Shown here: positions 1 to 10,699 of the stretch, in pieces
Layout of the letters: each line of letters starts with the position of its first letter
How positions within the stretch are numbered: position 1 is the first letter of the stretch
Assembly: GCA_027475525.1 (NCBI GenBank)
Contig: JAMWFC010000116.1
Coordinates: 434,001-498,000 of the forward strand
From: Macrolepiota albuminosa
Lineage: Eukaryota > Basidiomycota > Agaricomycetes > Agaricales > Agaricaceae
Direction: 5' to 3'
DNA: 64,000 bases
Notes under the pieces: generated by a model
What the model saw: the letters and a program-made list of their open reading frames with translations, nothing else
Database searches by the model: none
Told to the model about the DNA's origin: nothing
Made by a program: the position numbers and the translations under genes

Positions 1-1126
1 CACTGAGTTGTGAAATACGGAGGCCTTAACCGAACGAAGTGAGGTTGAGGCTGGGAATGAGCACTGAGTTGTGAAATACGGAGGCCTTAACCGAACGAAG
101 TGAGGTTGAGGCTGGGAATGAGCACTGAGTTGTGAAATACGGAGGCCTTAACCGAACGAAGTGAGGTTGAGGCTGGGAATGAGCACTGAGTTGTGAAATA
201 CGGAGGCCTTAACCGAACGAAGTGAGGTTGAGGCTGGGAATGAGCACTGAGTTGTGAAATACGGAGGCCTTAACCGAACGAAGTGAGGTTGAGGCTGGGA
301 ATGAGCACTGAGTTGTGAAATACGGAGGCCTTAACCGAACGAAGTGAGGTTGAGGCTGGGAATGAGCACTGAGTTGTGAAATACGGAGGCCTTAACCGAA
401 CGAAGTGAGGTTGAGGCTGGGAATGAGCACTGAGTTGTGAAATACGGAGGCCTTAACCGAACGAAGTGAGGTTGAGGCTGGGAATGAGCACTGAGTTGTG
501 AAATACGGAGGCCTTAACCGAACGAAGTGAGGTTGAGGCTGGGAATGAGCACTGAGTTGTGAAATACGGAGGCCTTAACCGAACGAAGTGAGGTTGAGGC
601 TGGGAATGAGCACTGAGTTGTGAAATACGGAGGCCTTAACCGAACGAAGTGAGGTTGAGGCTGGGAATGAGCACTGAGTTGTGAAATACGGAGGCCTTAA
701 CCGAACGAAGTGAGGTTGAGGCTGGGAATGAGCACTGAGTTGTGAAATACGGAGGCCTTAACCGAACGAAGTGAGGTTGAGGCTGGGAATGAGCACTGAG
801 TTGTGAAATACGGAGGCCTTAACCGAACGAAGTGAGGTTGAGGCTGGGAATGAGCACTGAGTTGTGAAATACGGAGGCCTTAACCGAACGAAGTGAGGTT
901 GAGGCTGGGAATGAGCACTGAGTTGTGAAATACGGAGGCCTTAACCGAACGAAGTGAGGTTGAGGCTGGGAATGAGCACTGAGTTGTGAAATACGGAGGC
1001 CTTAACCGAACGAAGTGAGGTTGAGGCTGGGAATGAGCACTGAGTTGTGAAATACGGAGGCCTTAACCGAACGAAGTGAGGTTGAGGCTGGGAATGAGCA
1101 CTGAGTTGTGAAATACGGAGGCCTTA
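1..1126. repeat. 61-bp minisatellite array, 18.5 perfect copies
   Basis: A 61-bp unit starting CACTGAGTTGTGAAATACGG repeats without a visible mismatch; units begin at 1, 62, 123 ... 1099, and the nineteenth stops after 28 bases at 1126. The left end is cut by the window, so the true length is unknown. Each unit holds a small inverted repeat (CCTTAACC / GGTTGAGG around an 11-base loop). The array abuts the truncated 3' side of LINE copy 1. No open reading frame of interest crosses it. Confidence 0.97.
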
Positions 1127-1162
1127 GCTACGAAATTCGTGCCGAAGGCACGAATCGTAGCT
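1127..1162. repeat. Imperfect hairpin at the array/LINE junction
   Basis: GCTACGA..TTCGTGCC, a GAA loop, then the inverted copy GGCACGAATCGTAGC; the left arm carries two extra bases. It sits between the last partial 61-bp unit and the first recognisable LINE sequence. It may be part of the sequence that seeded the array or that terminates the LINE fragment. Confidence 0.8.
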
Positions 1163-1297
1163 CGTTAGACTACCCATCCTTGTTGATTGGGTCACAGACA
1201 GTTTTTTGTCAATGCATCTCAGAGCTTTCTTCATGTGTCTTTCGTGCCTACTTCCTCCTGCTGGAAGTCCCAAGACTTGAAGATTACTATGGTACTT

Positions 1298-2836
1298 TCA
1301 CGCAATCTCTGCCATTTTTATCCCATTTCTTTCTAATAGTTGCATTTTGTTTCCATTCTTCCAAAGGGCAACTATTGCATCTCTGGGTTTTCTATCTTTG
1401 TTCTGGTTAATCCACTGTTTAGTTATTGTTTCTCCATATATAGTATTATCGGATGCTACAGTATCTCTTGCTTTCATAAATCTCCTGGTTTCAAGTTCCT
1501 TCAGTTTTTCATCCAGGATGCCAGCTTGCATTGCTTTCATATGTTCATCTATGTTTTTGTCATTTAATACTCTCTGGAGATCTCTCTGAATTGCTGCCTC
1601 CTCTTTTAACAGCTTTGGTTTCAGATTCTTTGAATATCGTTGTATTTCTTCCAGGACCTTATGCTTGAAGTCTCTATGTATTGTCTGTGGATTACATAGT
1701 TCGCTCCAGCTTGCGTGATTTGACTCTAGGTCATTCTCATACTCCAGCCCCAGTTTCCTTAATCTCATTATTAGTGGAGGTTCTGATATAAGACTAAGAG
1801 GCATTGCATATCTTCCTTCACCCATAACAGGTTGCCTTGGGTTTAATATGGACATTGTCACCAATCTATGGTCCGAGTTTATTCCAGTACGTTTGATGGC
1901 CCAATTCCAACTGTATTGTAAGAGACTTTCTTTTATATATATTCTGTCTATTCTTGACTGTATGGGTCTATTGGTCATATAGAAGGAGAACTCCACCTTT
2001 AGTGGATTATGTCTCCTCCATCCATCTGCAAGGTTCAAATGTGTGTTCAGGTTGGTTAGAGCATCAGTTGCCACATTTGGATCAGGGTGTGCTGGGAGTC
2101 TATCGATCGCATCCTCAACCACATTCATGTCGCCTAGCACAATTGTTGGTTTAGGAAGTCCTGGCCTTCCCTGCCAGTGTCTGCATAGTTTTCTCCAGAA
2201 AAGACCATTCGCATTGTGGTCATTTGGGGCATATGTGTTAATGCATGTCAGCTTTTTGTCATTGTACCATGGTATCTCCACTAGCAATGCTCTTCCTGGG
2301 ACAATATCCGTAGTCCTTACATCCTTCCATTTCATTGTGCCTTTATTTATAATGAAGGCGACTCCCATTGCGTTTGGCCTTGAGGGGTCGATACTCCCCA
2401 CGATGTGAATCTGCCTGCTAAATAATTCATTTAGGTTGACTCTTGTTTCTTCACTCAGGTGCGTTTCCTGTACAGCTAAGATGTCTATTTTTATTTCTCT
2501 CATTAGCTGGCACATTTGTAGCCACTTTTCTCTGGTGGAGTTCGATCCTCCACCTTTCATATTCAGGGAAGCAACCTTCACACTTCCTCTCTTATTCTTG
2601 CAACTTGTGCTGTTTCTGCTTGCTAGATTCTCTGGGTACCTTTGGGTGTGTTCATCAACATTCTCTATATTGATTCCCTGTGGTATGTCATCCCCTTCAA
2701 TCAGGTTATACATATCGCTGTCTAAATCATGGTTTGTTAGACCTTCTGTCGGGGTACTCTCTGAATTTACACCGATTTCTTGGGGATACCCTACCCCCAT
2801 TGTAAAGTCAGAGTCATTCTCCCAGTTGTTGCCCAC
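1298..2836 (-). pseudogene. LINE ORF2 fragment: APE-type endonuclease domain
   Basis: Open frame of 512 codons. Near residue 88 it has SLNMKGGG, then the catalytic QETHL (Glu), LGDMNVVEDAIDR (Asp/Asn) and NSDHRLV (Asp-His). These are the landmarks of the exonuclease-endonuclease-phosphatase fold that nicks target DNA in LINE retrotransposition. Downstream residues (KARDTVASDN.., DRKPRDAIVALWKN) are the linker normally leading to the reverse transcriptase. The frame stops at 1298 and the RT is missing, so this copy cannot move by itself. The upstream ORF2 start (2840-3200) contains in-frame stops. Confidence 0.85.
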
Positions 2837-3282
2837 TCCATGAGCTGGGTAAAGCCACGCGCCATCTCTGAACCCTCCCAGGTTGTCTTCAGGGGCGTGA
2901 TCAATGGTTGGGTCACCTCCCCCTCCTTCCTGGGCAGGGCTGTAGCCAAAACCAATAATGTCATCCCGTTGTGTTAATATAATGTCTTGTATGTCAGGTA
3001 GTTGGAGTCGGGTAATATCCCGAGCACAGAGTACTCAGGATTTCAGCAGGATTGCTGCATGGCCTAACCCGTCGTAAATACGATGCTGTCTGGACATGTC
3101 CTGGTCCAGTCAGGGGGTCGGTCTAGATTACCTGTCGCTATCAAGCTCAGTAAATTCATCTAGACTTAGTGCCCAAAGTTTTTGAAGATCGAGACACAGT
3201 AAGAATTCTATTTCATCACGCTTAGGACTACACACTGGGGGTTGACATCAGCGCCATTCACGCCTATGTGGTATACCAAAGC

Positions 3283-3533
3283 TGTAAGGGCGACCTCTAG
3301 AGGCTGTGGCTCAGTCACACAACTGGCAGAGGGAGATCCAAAGTGTATTAGAATATATANNNNNNNNNNNNNNNNNNNNNNNNNNNNNNNNNNNNNNNNN
3401 NNNNNNNNNNNNNNNNNNNNNNNNNNNNNNNNNNNNNNNNNNNNNNNNNNNNNNNNNNNAAATAAGAGAATGAATGGAAGGAGAGTGAAGAGATAAGGAG
3501 TGAGAAAAGGAAGAAATGAGGAGTCCCCTGACA
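3283..3533 (-). mobile_element. Solo LTR inserted in LINE ORF1, with assembly gap
   Basis: On the minus strand the element starts TGTCAGGGGACTCCTC and ends ..GCCCTTACA (TG..CA), flanked by a perfect 5-bp target duplication GCTTT (plus strand AAAGC at 3278-3282 and 3534-3538). The same LTR occurs in the opposite orientation inside LINE copy 2 at 15041-15637. The 100 N lie inside it, so the missing sequence can be guessed to be a few hundred bases of the same LTR. A pyrimidine-rich tract follows its first bases. Confidence 0.8.
3360..3459. other. Assembly gap (100 N)
   Basis: Exactly 100 unknown bases, the usual placeholder for a gap of unknown size. It falls inside the solo LTR, a repeat with at least one other copy in this window. 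Confidence 0.99.
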
Positions 3534-5590
3534 AAAGCCACATCTGTCTGATCCTCTGAAGCCGCCACGACTGTTACCCCATTTCCTGTCACCTTTGTTG
3601 TTCTTTGTCTTGCGATTAGGTTGCACAAACTCAGCAGTCTCCTCAAGTCTTTTGTCGGAGTCCTGGCTTCCAAACCATCCAGCTAGCAATGCGTATTCAC
3701 ACTGAGGCTGATTATGGTCAGCACCTTTACAGTTAAAGCAGTGCAGACGATCTTCTTCCTTAACAAGTCTAGCGCTGCCGTAGTCCATGTCTACAAACAC
3801 TACCTCCCGGATGTGCTGGAGTATCTGGAAGTAGCCTGTGCATGCGATGTCAGGAGTGGATTGGAAGTAGATGTTCCATAAGGGTTTCTTCACTCTGAAT
3901 CTTGTGGTGCGTGGCATTGTGTCATCCACCCTAAAGTACTTCACCACCAGGGCATCTAGAATTGACCTTGCTGGGGATATGTCATGCTGGGAGGATGTGT
4001 CATTTACGAGCCTTTCCTTCACAAAGTCTACTGTGAGGACATTATCGACCAGTGTCCTCCTGATAATTTTTGTTGCTTTCAACTCTGCCTCAGCAATTGC
4101 TTCTGGTGAACTCACGCTCAGTGTAAACCCTTTGATCGTGCATAGGAAGCAGGGGACAGGTGGACTGTACTGGAGGATAAATGCAGAGGCTGATGGGGTT
4201 GATATAATTGGGTTATCAGTGAGGATCTGCCCAGCTTCCTCTGAAATTCCTGAGACTAGGAAGTGATAGGGGGGCTTTTGATGCTCGGCCCTCCTCTTCA
4301 GCGCTATCTCCTTTTCCTGCTGCGGTGACGACAGCTTGGCTTTTTCACCTGTCATAGCTTTCACCAAAGCTTTGAGACTTTCCCCTGCTTTGACAAGGTC
4401 ACCCTCTTTACTCGCCTGCCAGACCCTTATCCAAAACTTTGGCTCTGGGTACCCCTCGAAATGTTCCTTCTGCAGAGGCAGGAGGTTGTACCAAGGCGGG
4501 GTCGAGAGGTGTATTTCTGGGAAACCTCCCACTGGGGTGGGTGTCCTCTTTAAATTTTTTGGGAGGTTCGCTTTCTTCACCTGAGTGGCTCGTGGGCTGT
4601 TTGCAGCTGTCATCGTAGTTTCCCTTGGGCGCCTGCTTATAATCCACGGGGGGTCAGCCTTCCTATTTCCATTTACCGGAGTACTGGTCTGGGATGCCGC
4701 TGCTTGTGACGGACTTGTTGGCTGCACCAGGGATGCAGACATATCGACCATGGTGGTGTCTCCATTGAATTCCTCATCAGGGAGACTAGAAATGGTCATG
4801 CCTGTCAGGTTAGGTGGAGGGGCTGCAGGAGGAGATTGGCTCGCAGTGGGCAGATGGCACTGACTTTCCATGTCCGATTGTTCCATATCGGATACGTCGG
4901 GCAGAGTGGTAATGTTTCGCCTTTTCCTTTCACGATTCCTCTCCCCAGTTTGTTTCTCGGGGCTGGCTGTTAATGCTCTTTTCTTTTGTTCGTCCAGTCG
5001 GAGCATTTACCGTTCAAGTTAGCGTGTATCCGCCCGAAGGTTTCATTTATAATGTTTATATATTGCACGGTGACTAATCTATAGCCATTCCATTGTCTGT
5101 GGGTCATACTTATTTGTGGGTGTTCCTGGAACGATTTTCCGCGAGCCCCCCACTCTCTTCAGGACCATTGGTTCTCTCTTCGCTATACTTCGGATGTACT
5201 CCTGTGGTTACTCTTTCTTACAAGAAGTCCACCATTTATTGCCATTTCGGCATGGAGTATGGGCTGCTTTGCATCTGAGGTGAGTTATGTGTGGTCTGAT
5301 ATGATCCGTTCCGACCCTGACCTCGGGTGCATCCTCCGTTATTGAAAATTTTCGTGCATACACGAGTCTCCTCAGGCGAGTTCGATTGCACTCTGCCATT
5401 AGGAGTCTTGTCCTCTGGGGGACGCGCTTGGGTTCAAGGACGCCAAGTTATCATAAGGGGGGGCGCTTGGGAGCTGGTTAGGCTCTACTCTGTTAGAGTG
5501 ACATTTTCGAGTTCGCAGAAGGCGTGTTAGGCGCAACTGCTGTACCCAGGGTTAGTGGGCACATGGTGGTTAAAGATTAAGGGCCCCCCC

Positions 5591-5876
5591 CAATCAAGGG
5601 TTTGTACCTGATGACAATGTGTGACCTGGGTAAACGTATTTTTAGCTTCCAATTTACGACTACCTCGTCGCTGCTGTGCATGGCAAAAAGCAACAGCTTA
5701 AATGCAGGAGAAACGGTGAGGCCACATCTTCCATTCGCCTATATCCCATCCACTGAGTCTTCCAAGGGACATACCTTTTAGTTTTCTCGGACTACGTAGC
5801 ACGCGACTGTTAAAGATAGACCCGTGGATTCCTTCGTCACTAAGAAGGGCATGGTCGTGGAGAAGCAAAGTCCGTC
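5591..5876 (+). promoter_or_regulatory. LINE/F-box intergenic and relic 5' exons of paralogue 1
   Basis: About 110 bp separate the LINE 5' end from the ATG at 5702 that is homologous to the start of paralogue 3 (MQEKR..). From there to 5876 lie the remains of the first two exons and their introns, which no longer splice in frame. The shared promoter of the LINE and F-box gene would have to lie in this short interval. Confidence 0.4.
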
Positions 5877-7496
5877 ATGCTTTTACTTGCTCGGAAACTT
5901 TGTGATGTTGATAGACCCAAGGAATTCCGACATACATTCAGGTTCAGCGACCTACCTTTGGAAATTCTGACAGAGATTTTGAAGCATGTCCATTGGCGTG
6001 ACTTGCTTATCATGAGGCAGGTGAGTCCATAGACTCTCTTTACAAAACCAAGGGATAGGTTCATGACTCTAGGTCTGCAAAGGACTAAACGCAGTTTCAC
6101 GGACATGGGAAGTGTGGAGGAACCAGTATCGAAGTTATTTGACAGAGAAACGATTCAGGATGGCAGCGGAAGAAAGCCTCGACATGTATTCACCTCTGGA
6201 ACTGGAGTCTTGGGTGTTGCAGCGGAGAAGTGCCGATTGGGAATGGCAATGTAAAAGCCATCCGGTTCATGAGCGTGTGGTCTCCTTGGACGCTGATTTT
6301 ACGTTGACTTTGGTCCCAGGTGGACGCTGGCTTCTTACCACTATGCGCGATGGTTCAGTTTTGTGCCATGACCTTGAAGATCCCAAAATGCGGAGTAAGT
6401 TATTAGTGCCACCACGTGAAGACGCCAAACGCCAATTCCTATATTGCGGAGCCGTCGACGTTGATTACACGAGTCCAACGTCCAAGTTTTTTATGGTCAC
6501 CTATCCTTCGGAATACTATGGTCAGTTGTATTGTAATCCTATGTGCCACACGATTGTTACTGATCCGAATCTGCTGTATTCACACCAGACCCGTCTGTAA
6601 CTGGTTCTCTTGATCTTATGATCTGGTCTGTCAACCTGCGTGGACATGGGTCCTCTGCATGCCTGGAAGCGCATCTTTTGCATTCTTTTCCAGCGACTGA
6701 GCCCCGCACCAGTGTTTTCTCCGTCAGTCTCTATGGTAATCTACTCGCCAGGCTTATGTATACCAATTCGTTCCGGACGTACATCGAAATTTTTGACTGG
6801 AGGTCCTCTACGGAGTCAGTGCATCGTAGAACGGTAATTTTCCCTGGTGTTCCATACTCTGGAGACCTGGTTCGTGAGGTTCCCTTCATCCAATGTATAC
6901 AAGCATTTATATAGACGATTTAGGATCCCGTATTGCTGCTTCCTGGAAGCCGGCTGGCCTTTGTCTCCGTCCATAATGTCTTCGTATACGATATAGGCAC
7001 AATGACCGACCATCAACCTATCGCCCCCGTAATCCCCCAAATCCCGTCAGAACCACGATGGTCAGCACTTGACAGTCATGGGGACCATAGTTTCCGACAC
7101 CATCAATCAATTCAAGACAATGACGCCGTTATTTTTGTTTTGACTTCCAAACAAATAGTTTACCATCTGGTGGTTCCTCATAACGTTCAGCGTCCACCAT
7201 GTCTCTTGCAGTATATGATCGTACCTCACGAATATAATCTATATACGGCTGGAACACACAAGGCGCTTGCCGAGAAACATGGTTCGGTCCTAGTCAAAAT
7301 CGGTACTACAAATCTACCTGGAGACGTTGTCACTGTACATCAACTCAACGTATCTCCGAATCTTCAACGGTTCTTGTGCAACGCATCCTTGGACGATACC
7401 CCTCTTTTGATCGACGACATTGGACGTATCATAATCAGTGACGACCGTGAAATTTTCATTCTTGAAACCTCTAGATTTCCCAAAATTTTTTCGTAG
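5877..7496 (+). CDS. F-box protein, paralogue 1 (possibly 5'-damaged)
   Basis: Exons 5877-6020, 6073-6520, 6589-6869, 6924-7496 give 481 aa. Residues about 20-48 form an F-box (FSDLPLEILTEIL..HWRDLLIMRQV), the motif that docks substrate receptors on Skp1 of SCF ubiquitin ligases. The rest is a propeller-like region with repeated beta-rich stretches (LVPGGRWLLTTM, DLMIWSVNLRG, FVYDIGTMT), presumably substrate binding. All three introns (52, 68, 54 nt) match those of paralogues 2 and 3. In those, two further 5' exons precede the F-box. Here the ancestral start (5702-5715) and exon (5758 to about 5849) remain, but the splice donor (GGTAAG, now CTAAGAAGG) and acceptor (TTAG, now CTCGG) of the next intron are lost. 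The gene may therefore start at ATG 5877 or be a recent pseudogene. Confidence 0.7.
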
Positions 7497-8380
7497 CTCG
7501 TAATTATATATAATATGATATATTGAGTACAGTGCACGTGGTTACTTCACCATCCACCCAGTTTAGGTACCAAGGAATTTTTTTTTGGATTTTTCCCTTT
7601 TTTTCTAGGACAGAAACCATGTAAAAGACGTCGATTTATGCAACATCAGAAAATTTCCCATGCATTTCACTTTTTTGGGGGGTCAGGTACAAATTTTTTC
7701 AGTGCCTGATGAAGGCAGAATTTGGAATTAGTGTAAATTTTGAGTCTGTGTTGTAGTGGATGTACATGATCCTGGCTGCACATGATCCCCTGCACATAAC
7801 CAGTTTGATATTCAGAAGTCCATCCTAAAGTTGAGGGGTTGGTTAAAAAGACATCATTTGCATTTCAAGTTCTTCCTCTATCAAACTGTCTGCTATAATT
7901 ACTTTACTATTCCTTATATTGATTGTTTTGTTACATAGCAACAAATAACTTTTGTTGTGTTCTGTCCCATAATGTCTTGAATTTTTGAATAAAAACATAC
8001 CACTTGAGTGTCAACTTATGTCTGAAGGTAATAAGAATGAAAACATATGACTTGATATGAAAACTTATGTTTGAAGGTAATGAAAATAGAAATAAAGGTA
8101 CATGACAAAGAAAGAGAATTAGACATGAGATATGTATGAAGTATTGAGTGGACAACATGACTGATATATTATTTATTCATCTAGCAGAATCACTTTCTAG
8201 AAATTGAGGCTCAAGCTGATAATAAAGACCAAGTTTGAAGGAAACAACATTAATAGTTTGTACAGATACTCTATATATCTATGCATGGCTAACAATGAAT
8301 AGATCACAGATGACTTTATTGAAGATAGTAGACCTGTTGCATTGGATTAAAGTCTTTCCCATTAAGATAGGCAACATCCA
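7497..8380. other. AT-rich intergenic, no gene seen
   Basis: No frame longer than about 75 codons with recognisable content. Poly-T runs and simple AT-rich sequence follow the F-box stop. It separates gene 1 from transposon debris. Confidence 0.6.
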
Positions 8381-10640
8381 TACTTGACAACCCCATGTGA
8401 CTCCAAGTGTGACAAACACGTCAAAAAGCAAGAAATTGGGAACTCCTCCTTCAGTTTATTGAATTCAAACAATCAAAAAAAAACAAATTCTGTAAATAAT
8501 CTTTCCACACAATATGTTCTTTTTCAAATTTTAGTATATTCAAAATTCAGAGTAGAGTTCACAAAATAGAGGAAAAATCACTAATTTATGTCAATTGTCA
8601 TTAAGTCATCATATTGTCAACACATTGACATGTCGATGTGTTCCAACCAACTGCTATGTCTCCACTCAAAAAACACATCAAATCATGTCTGTACAATCTT
8701 TCTTCAGGAAACATGTCAGGCTGTAAAGCAAGAAAGAAAGGAAAATCATGCACTGTGTGTGGAAATAATAAGGAAAATAAGGGTGCATTTAATAACAGAG
8801 CATTGCAAGACTTTATATTTGACATAGTGTCTATGGCTATGCAGCACCAAACTCCAAGTCTCAAAAAGATTCTCAATCAAAAAAAAGCTATGCCAAAAAA
8901 GTTACTTACTACACTTTGGTTACTCTTCAAAACATTGGAGTGTTTATGCATCAAGATGAAGAAGAAAGTTGTGCTATAGAGTTGGACTTGATGGAGACTC
9001 CTGAAGAGATGAGGCAAAGTGAAGATGAAGCTATATTAGGAATAGAAGATAATAGTGCATCTTAAAAATTGCACCAAGCTCTGACAATATGTATTCTTCA
9101 AGTCCAGGCCAGGATTGCAACAGCAGCTGCAAACAATGTTGTCTGACAGGCAGCTGATGCTGTAGAGGCACTGGATAATGCACAACAAGTATTGGATGCT
9201 GCTCATGCTGACCTTGACTATGCAAATGCTAAAGCATGCAAACTCCAGGAAGCTGCTATTATCAGAGTCAATCTTGCTGAAGCAGCAAAGCTGGCTGCTG
9301 ATGCCATGTCAACATTGATGAATAAAGGTGCTGCAGCTGATGCAGCATCACATGCATTGGAAGCAAGCTAGAGAGCAGCTTTATCACTTTTTGAAGCAGG
9401 ATGTTTATGTGATCTTGTTAAACTGTTGATGACAGAATATTCTCTGGCTGAAACACAGACAGTAGAAGCTAGTGAAGCTTCAATTCTAGCATTGGACCAA
9501 TTAAATGCTACCTGTAAAGCTTTGGAGGTTGTGCTAGAAGGTCTTGAGGTCAAAATATCAGCACAAAATGATACTGCTGAAGAGAGTCCAGATGCAATAG
9601 TCAACAATAAAGACTATGATGAAACTCCTGATAGACCTGCAGATAAAAATAAATGTTTTCTGCCAAATCTTGATGAGGCACAAGCAGCATTGAAGAATAT
9701 TAAACTCTTGTTAAAGCCTCTTCAGGATACAGGCACAGGCTATAAAGATCCTCATCTAAACCTCCTCTTTTGAAGATGTCTTGAGGCAATAATGGCCCTC
9801 CTTGCTATCTACACTTACTCAGAAAACAAGCTGATCTGGGCAGAAGCAGCTCATCAGATGTTACAAATGCAGGATCATGGATCTCACCTTGCACAAAACA
9901 TCAAAAAATGGACTCAGAACTTTATTGCAAACCAAGAAGATCTTCCTAAAAATAACTATGGCACCTAGAATGAGTCTATTCTAGAAGACAAAGACTTGAC
10001 TCAGGAGCTGCACCTTTATCTTCAAAGTATTGGCCCACACATTGCTGCCCACTATATTGTTTGTTACATGGATTGAGAGGAAGTTAAAACTCAGCTTAAA
10101 TTGAAGACAATAATATTTCTAAAGATGGCTCAGTGCTAGTTGGTTAAAATGAATTATAGATGGAAAAGTGTACCTGGTAAACAATATGTTGATGGACATG
10201 AGCAAGCAGATGTTATTGCATACCAGCAGAATGTATTTCTTCCTTGCTGGGCTTGTTGATATTCCCTTCACATGCCACTGGAAAGATGGAAAGTTGGATG
10301 AGAGTGAGGCTGTATGGCCAAACGACCCTGACAATAGTATATGGCCATATGAAACTATCTATGTCATTTGGTTCCATGATGAGTTAACATTCTATGCAAA
10401 TGACTGGCAAAAAGTCCACTGAAGTCATGAGAATGAAAAAGCAGTTCCCAGAGCAAAGTACAAAGGAGTGTCTCTAATGGTGGCTGATTTTGTTTTTGCT
10501 GATTATGAATGATTATATTCTTGTGACAAGTCAAAGCAAGGTCAAATATTATTCAGAGCCAGAAAGGGATAAGAAAGATACTTTACAAATGATGACATTA
10601 TCCAACAAGCTGAGGATGCAATGGATATTCTGGTAGCATA
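8381..10640 (+). mobile_element. Decayed DDE transposase element
   Basis: Fragments in several plus frames belong to one large protein. Alanine-rich coiled-coil stretches lie at 9070-9360 (e.g. AAKLAADAMSTLM) and at 9426-9773. A catalytic-region relic lies at about 9790-10620, with KQYVDGHEQADVIAYQ, VIWFHDELTFYANDWQK and VSLMVADFVFADYE. The YVDGHE..AY / WFHDE..FYAND / ADF pattern is that of a DDE-superfamily endonuclease found in many copies in Agaricomycete genomes. Numerous in-frame stops (e.g. TGA where W is expected in VH.SHENEKAVP near 10420) and frameshifts make it non-functional. A small Cys-containing N-terminal frame (KSCTVCGNNKENKG, about 8740) may be its start. Confidence 0.55.
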
Positions 10641-10699
10641 GTGGCCTGGCTGGCCACATGCAAAACATGTTCCTGTCTGACTAGATGGGTTGGCTGGCT

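Larger units (their letters stand above)
3208..5006 (-). pseudogene. LINE ORF1 (gag-like, CCHC zinc knuckle) split by a solo LTR
   Basis: Starts MLRLDEQKKRALTASPEKQ at 5006. A conserved block contains STPPWYNLLPLQKEHFEGYP and, further on, a CX2CX4HX4C knuckle (CFNCKGADHNQPQC), expected to bind element RNA. The frame is interrupted at 3534 by the LTR. Joining the sequence either side of the insertion and counting the 5-bp target duplication once lets the frame run on through ALVYHIGVNGADVNPQC to a stop at 3208-3210. ORF1 was therefore intact (about 515 aa) when the LTR landed. The same protein, more decayed, occurs in copies 2 and 3. Confidence 0.8.
1163..5590 (-). mobile_element. Non-LTR retrotransposon (LINE) copy 1, 3'-truncated
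   Basis: Reading on the minus strand: a GC-rich 5' end near 5590 (GGGGGCC-type start also seen in copies 2 and 3), ORF1 with a zinc knuckle, then the 5' part of ORF2 with an apurinic-type endonuclease. ORF2 homology continues in shifted frame to about 1165 (a stretch reading KYHSNLQ.. on the minus strand) and then stops before any reverse transcriptase. APE endonuclease plus CCHC gag is the Tad1/L1-like layout of fungal LINEs. The element is broken by a solo LTR and an assembly gap. It lies head-to-head with F-box gene 1. Confidence 0.85.

Noticed and set aside
1..1126. CRISPR-like array
   Set aside because: Units are directly adjacent 61-bp copies with no variable spacers, in a eukaryotic context.
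1340..2843. Several plus-strand open frames opposite the LINE endonuclease
   Set aside because: Antisense shadows of the minus-strand ORF2; no domain, no splice signals.
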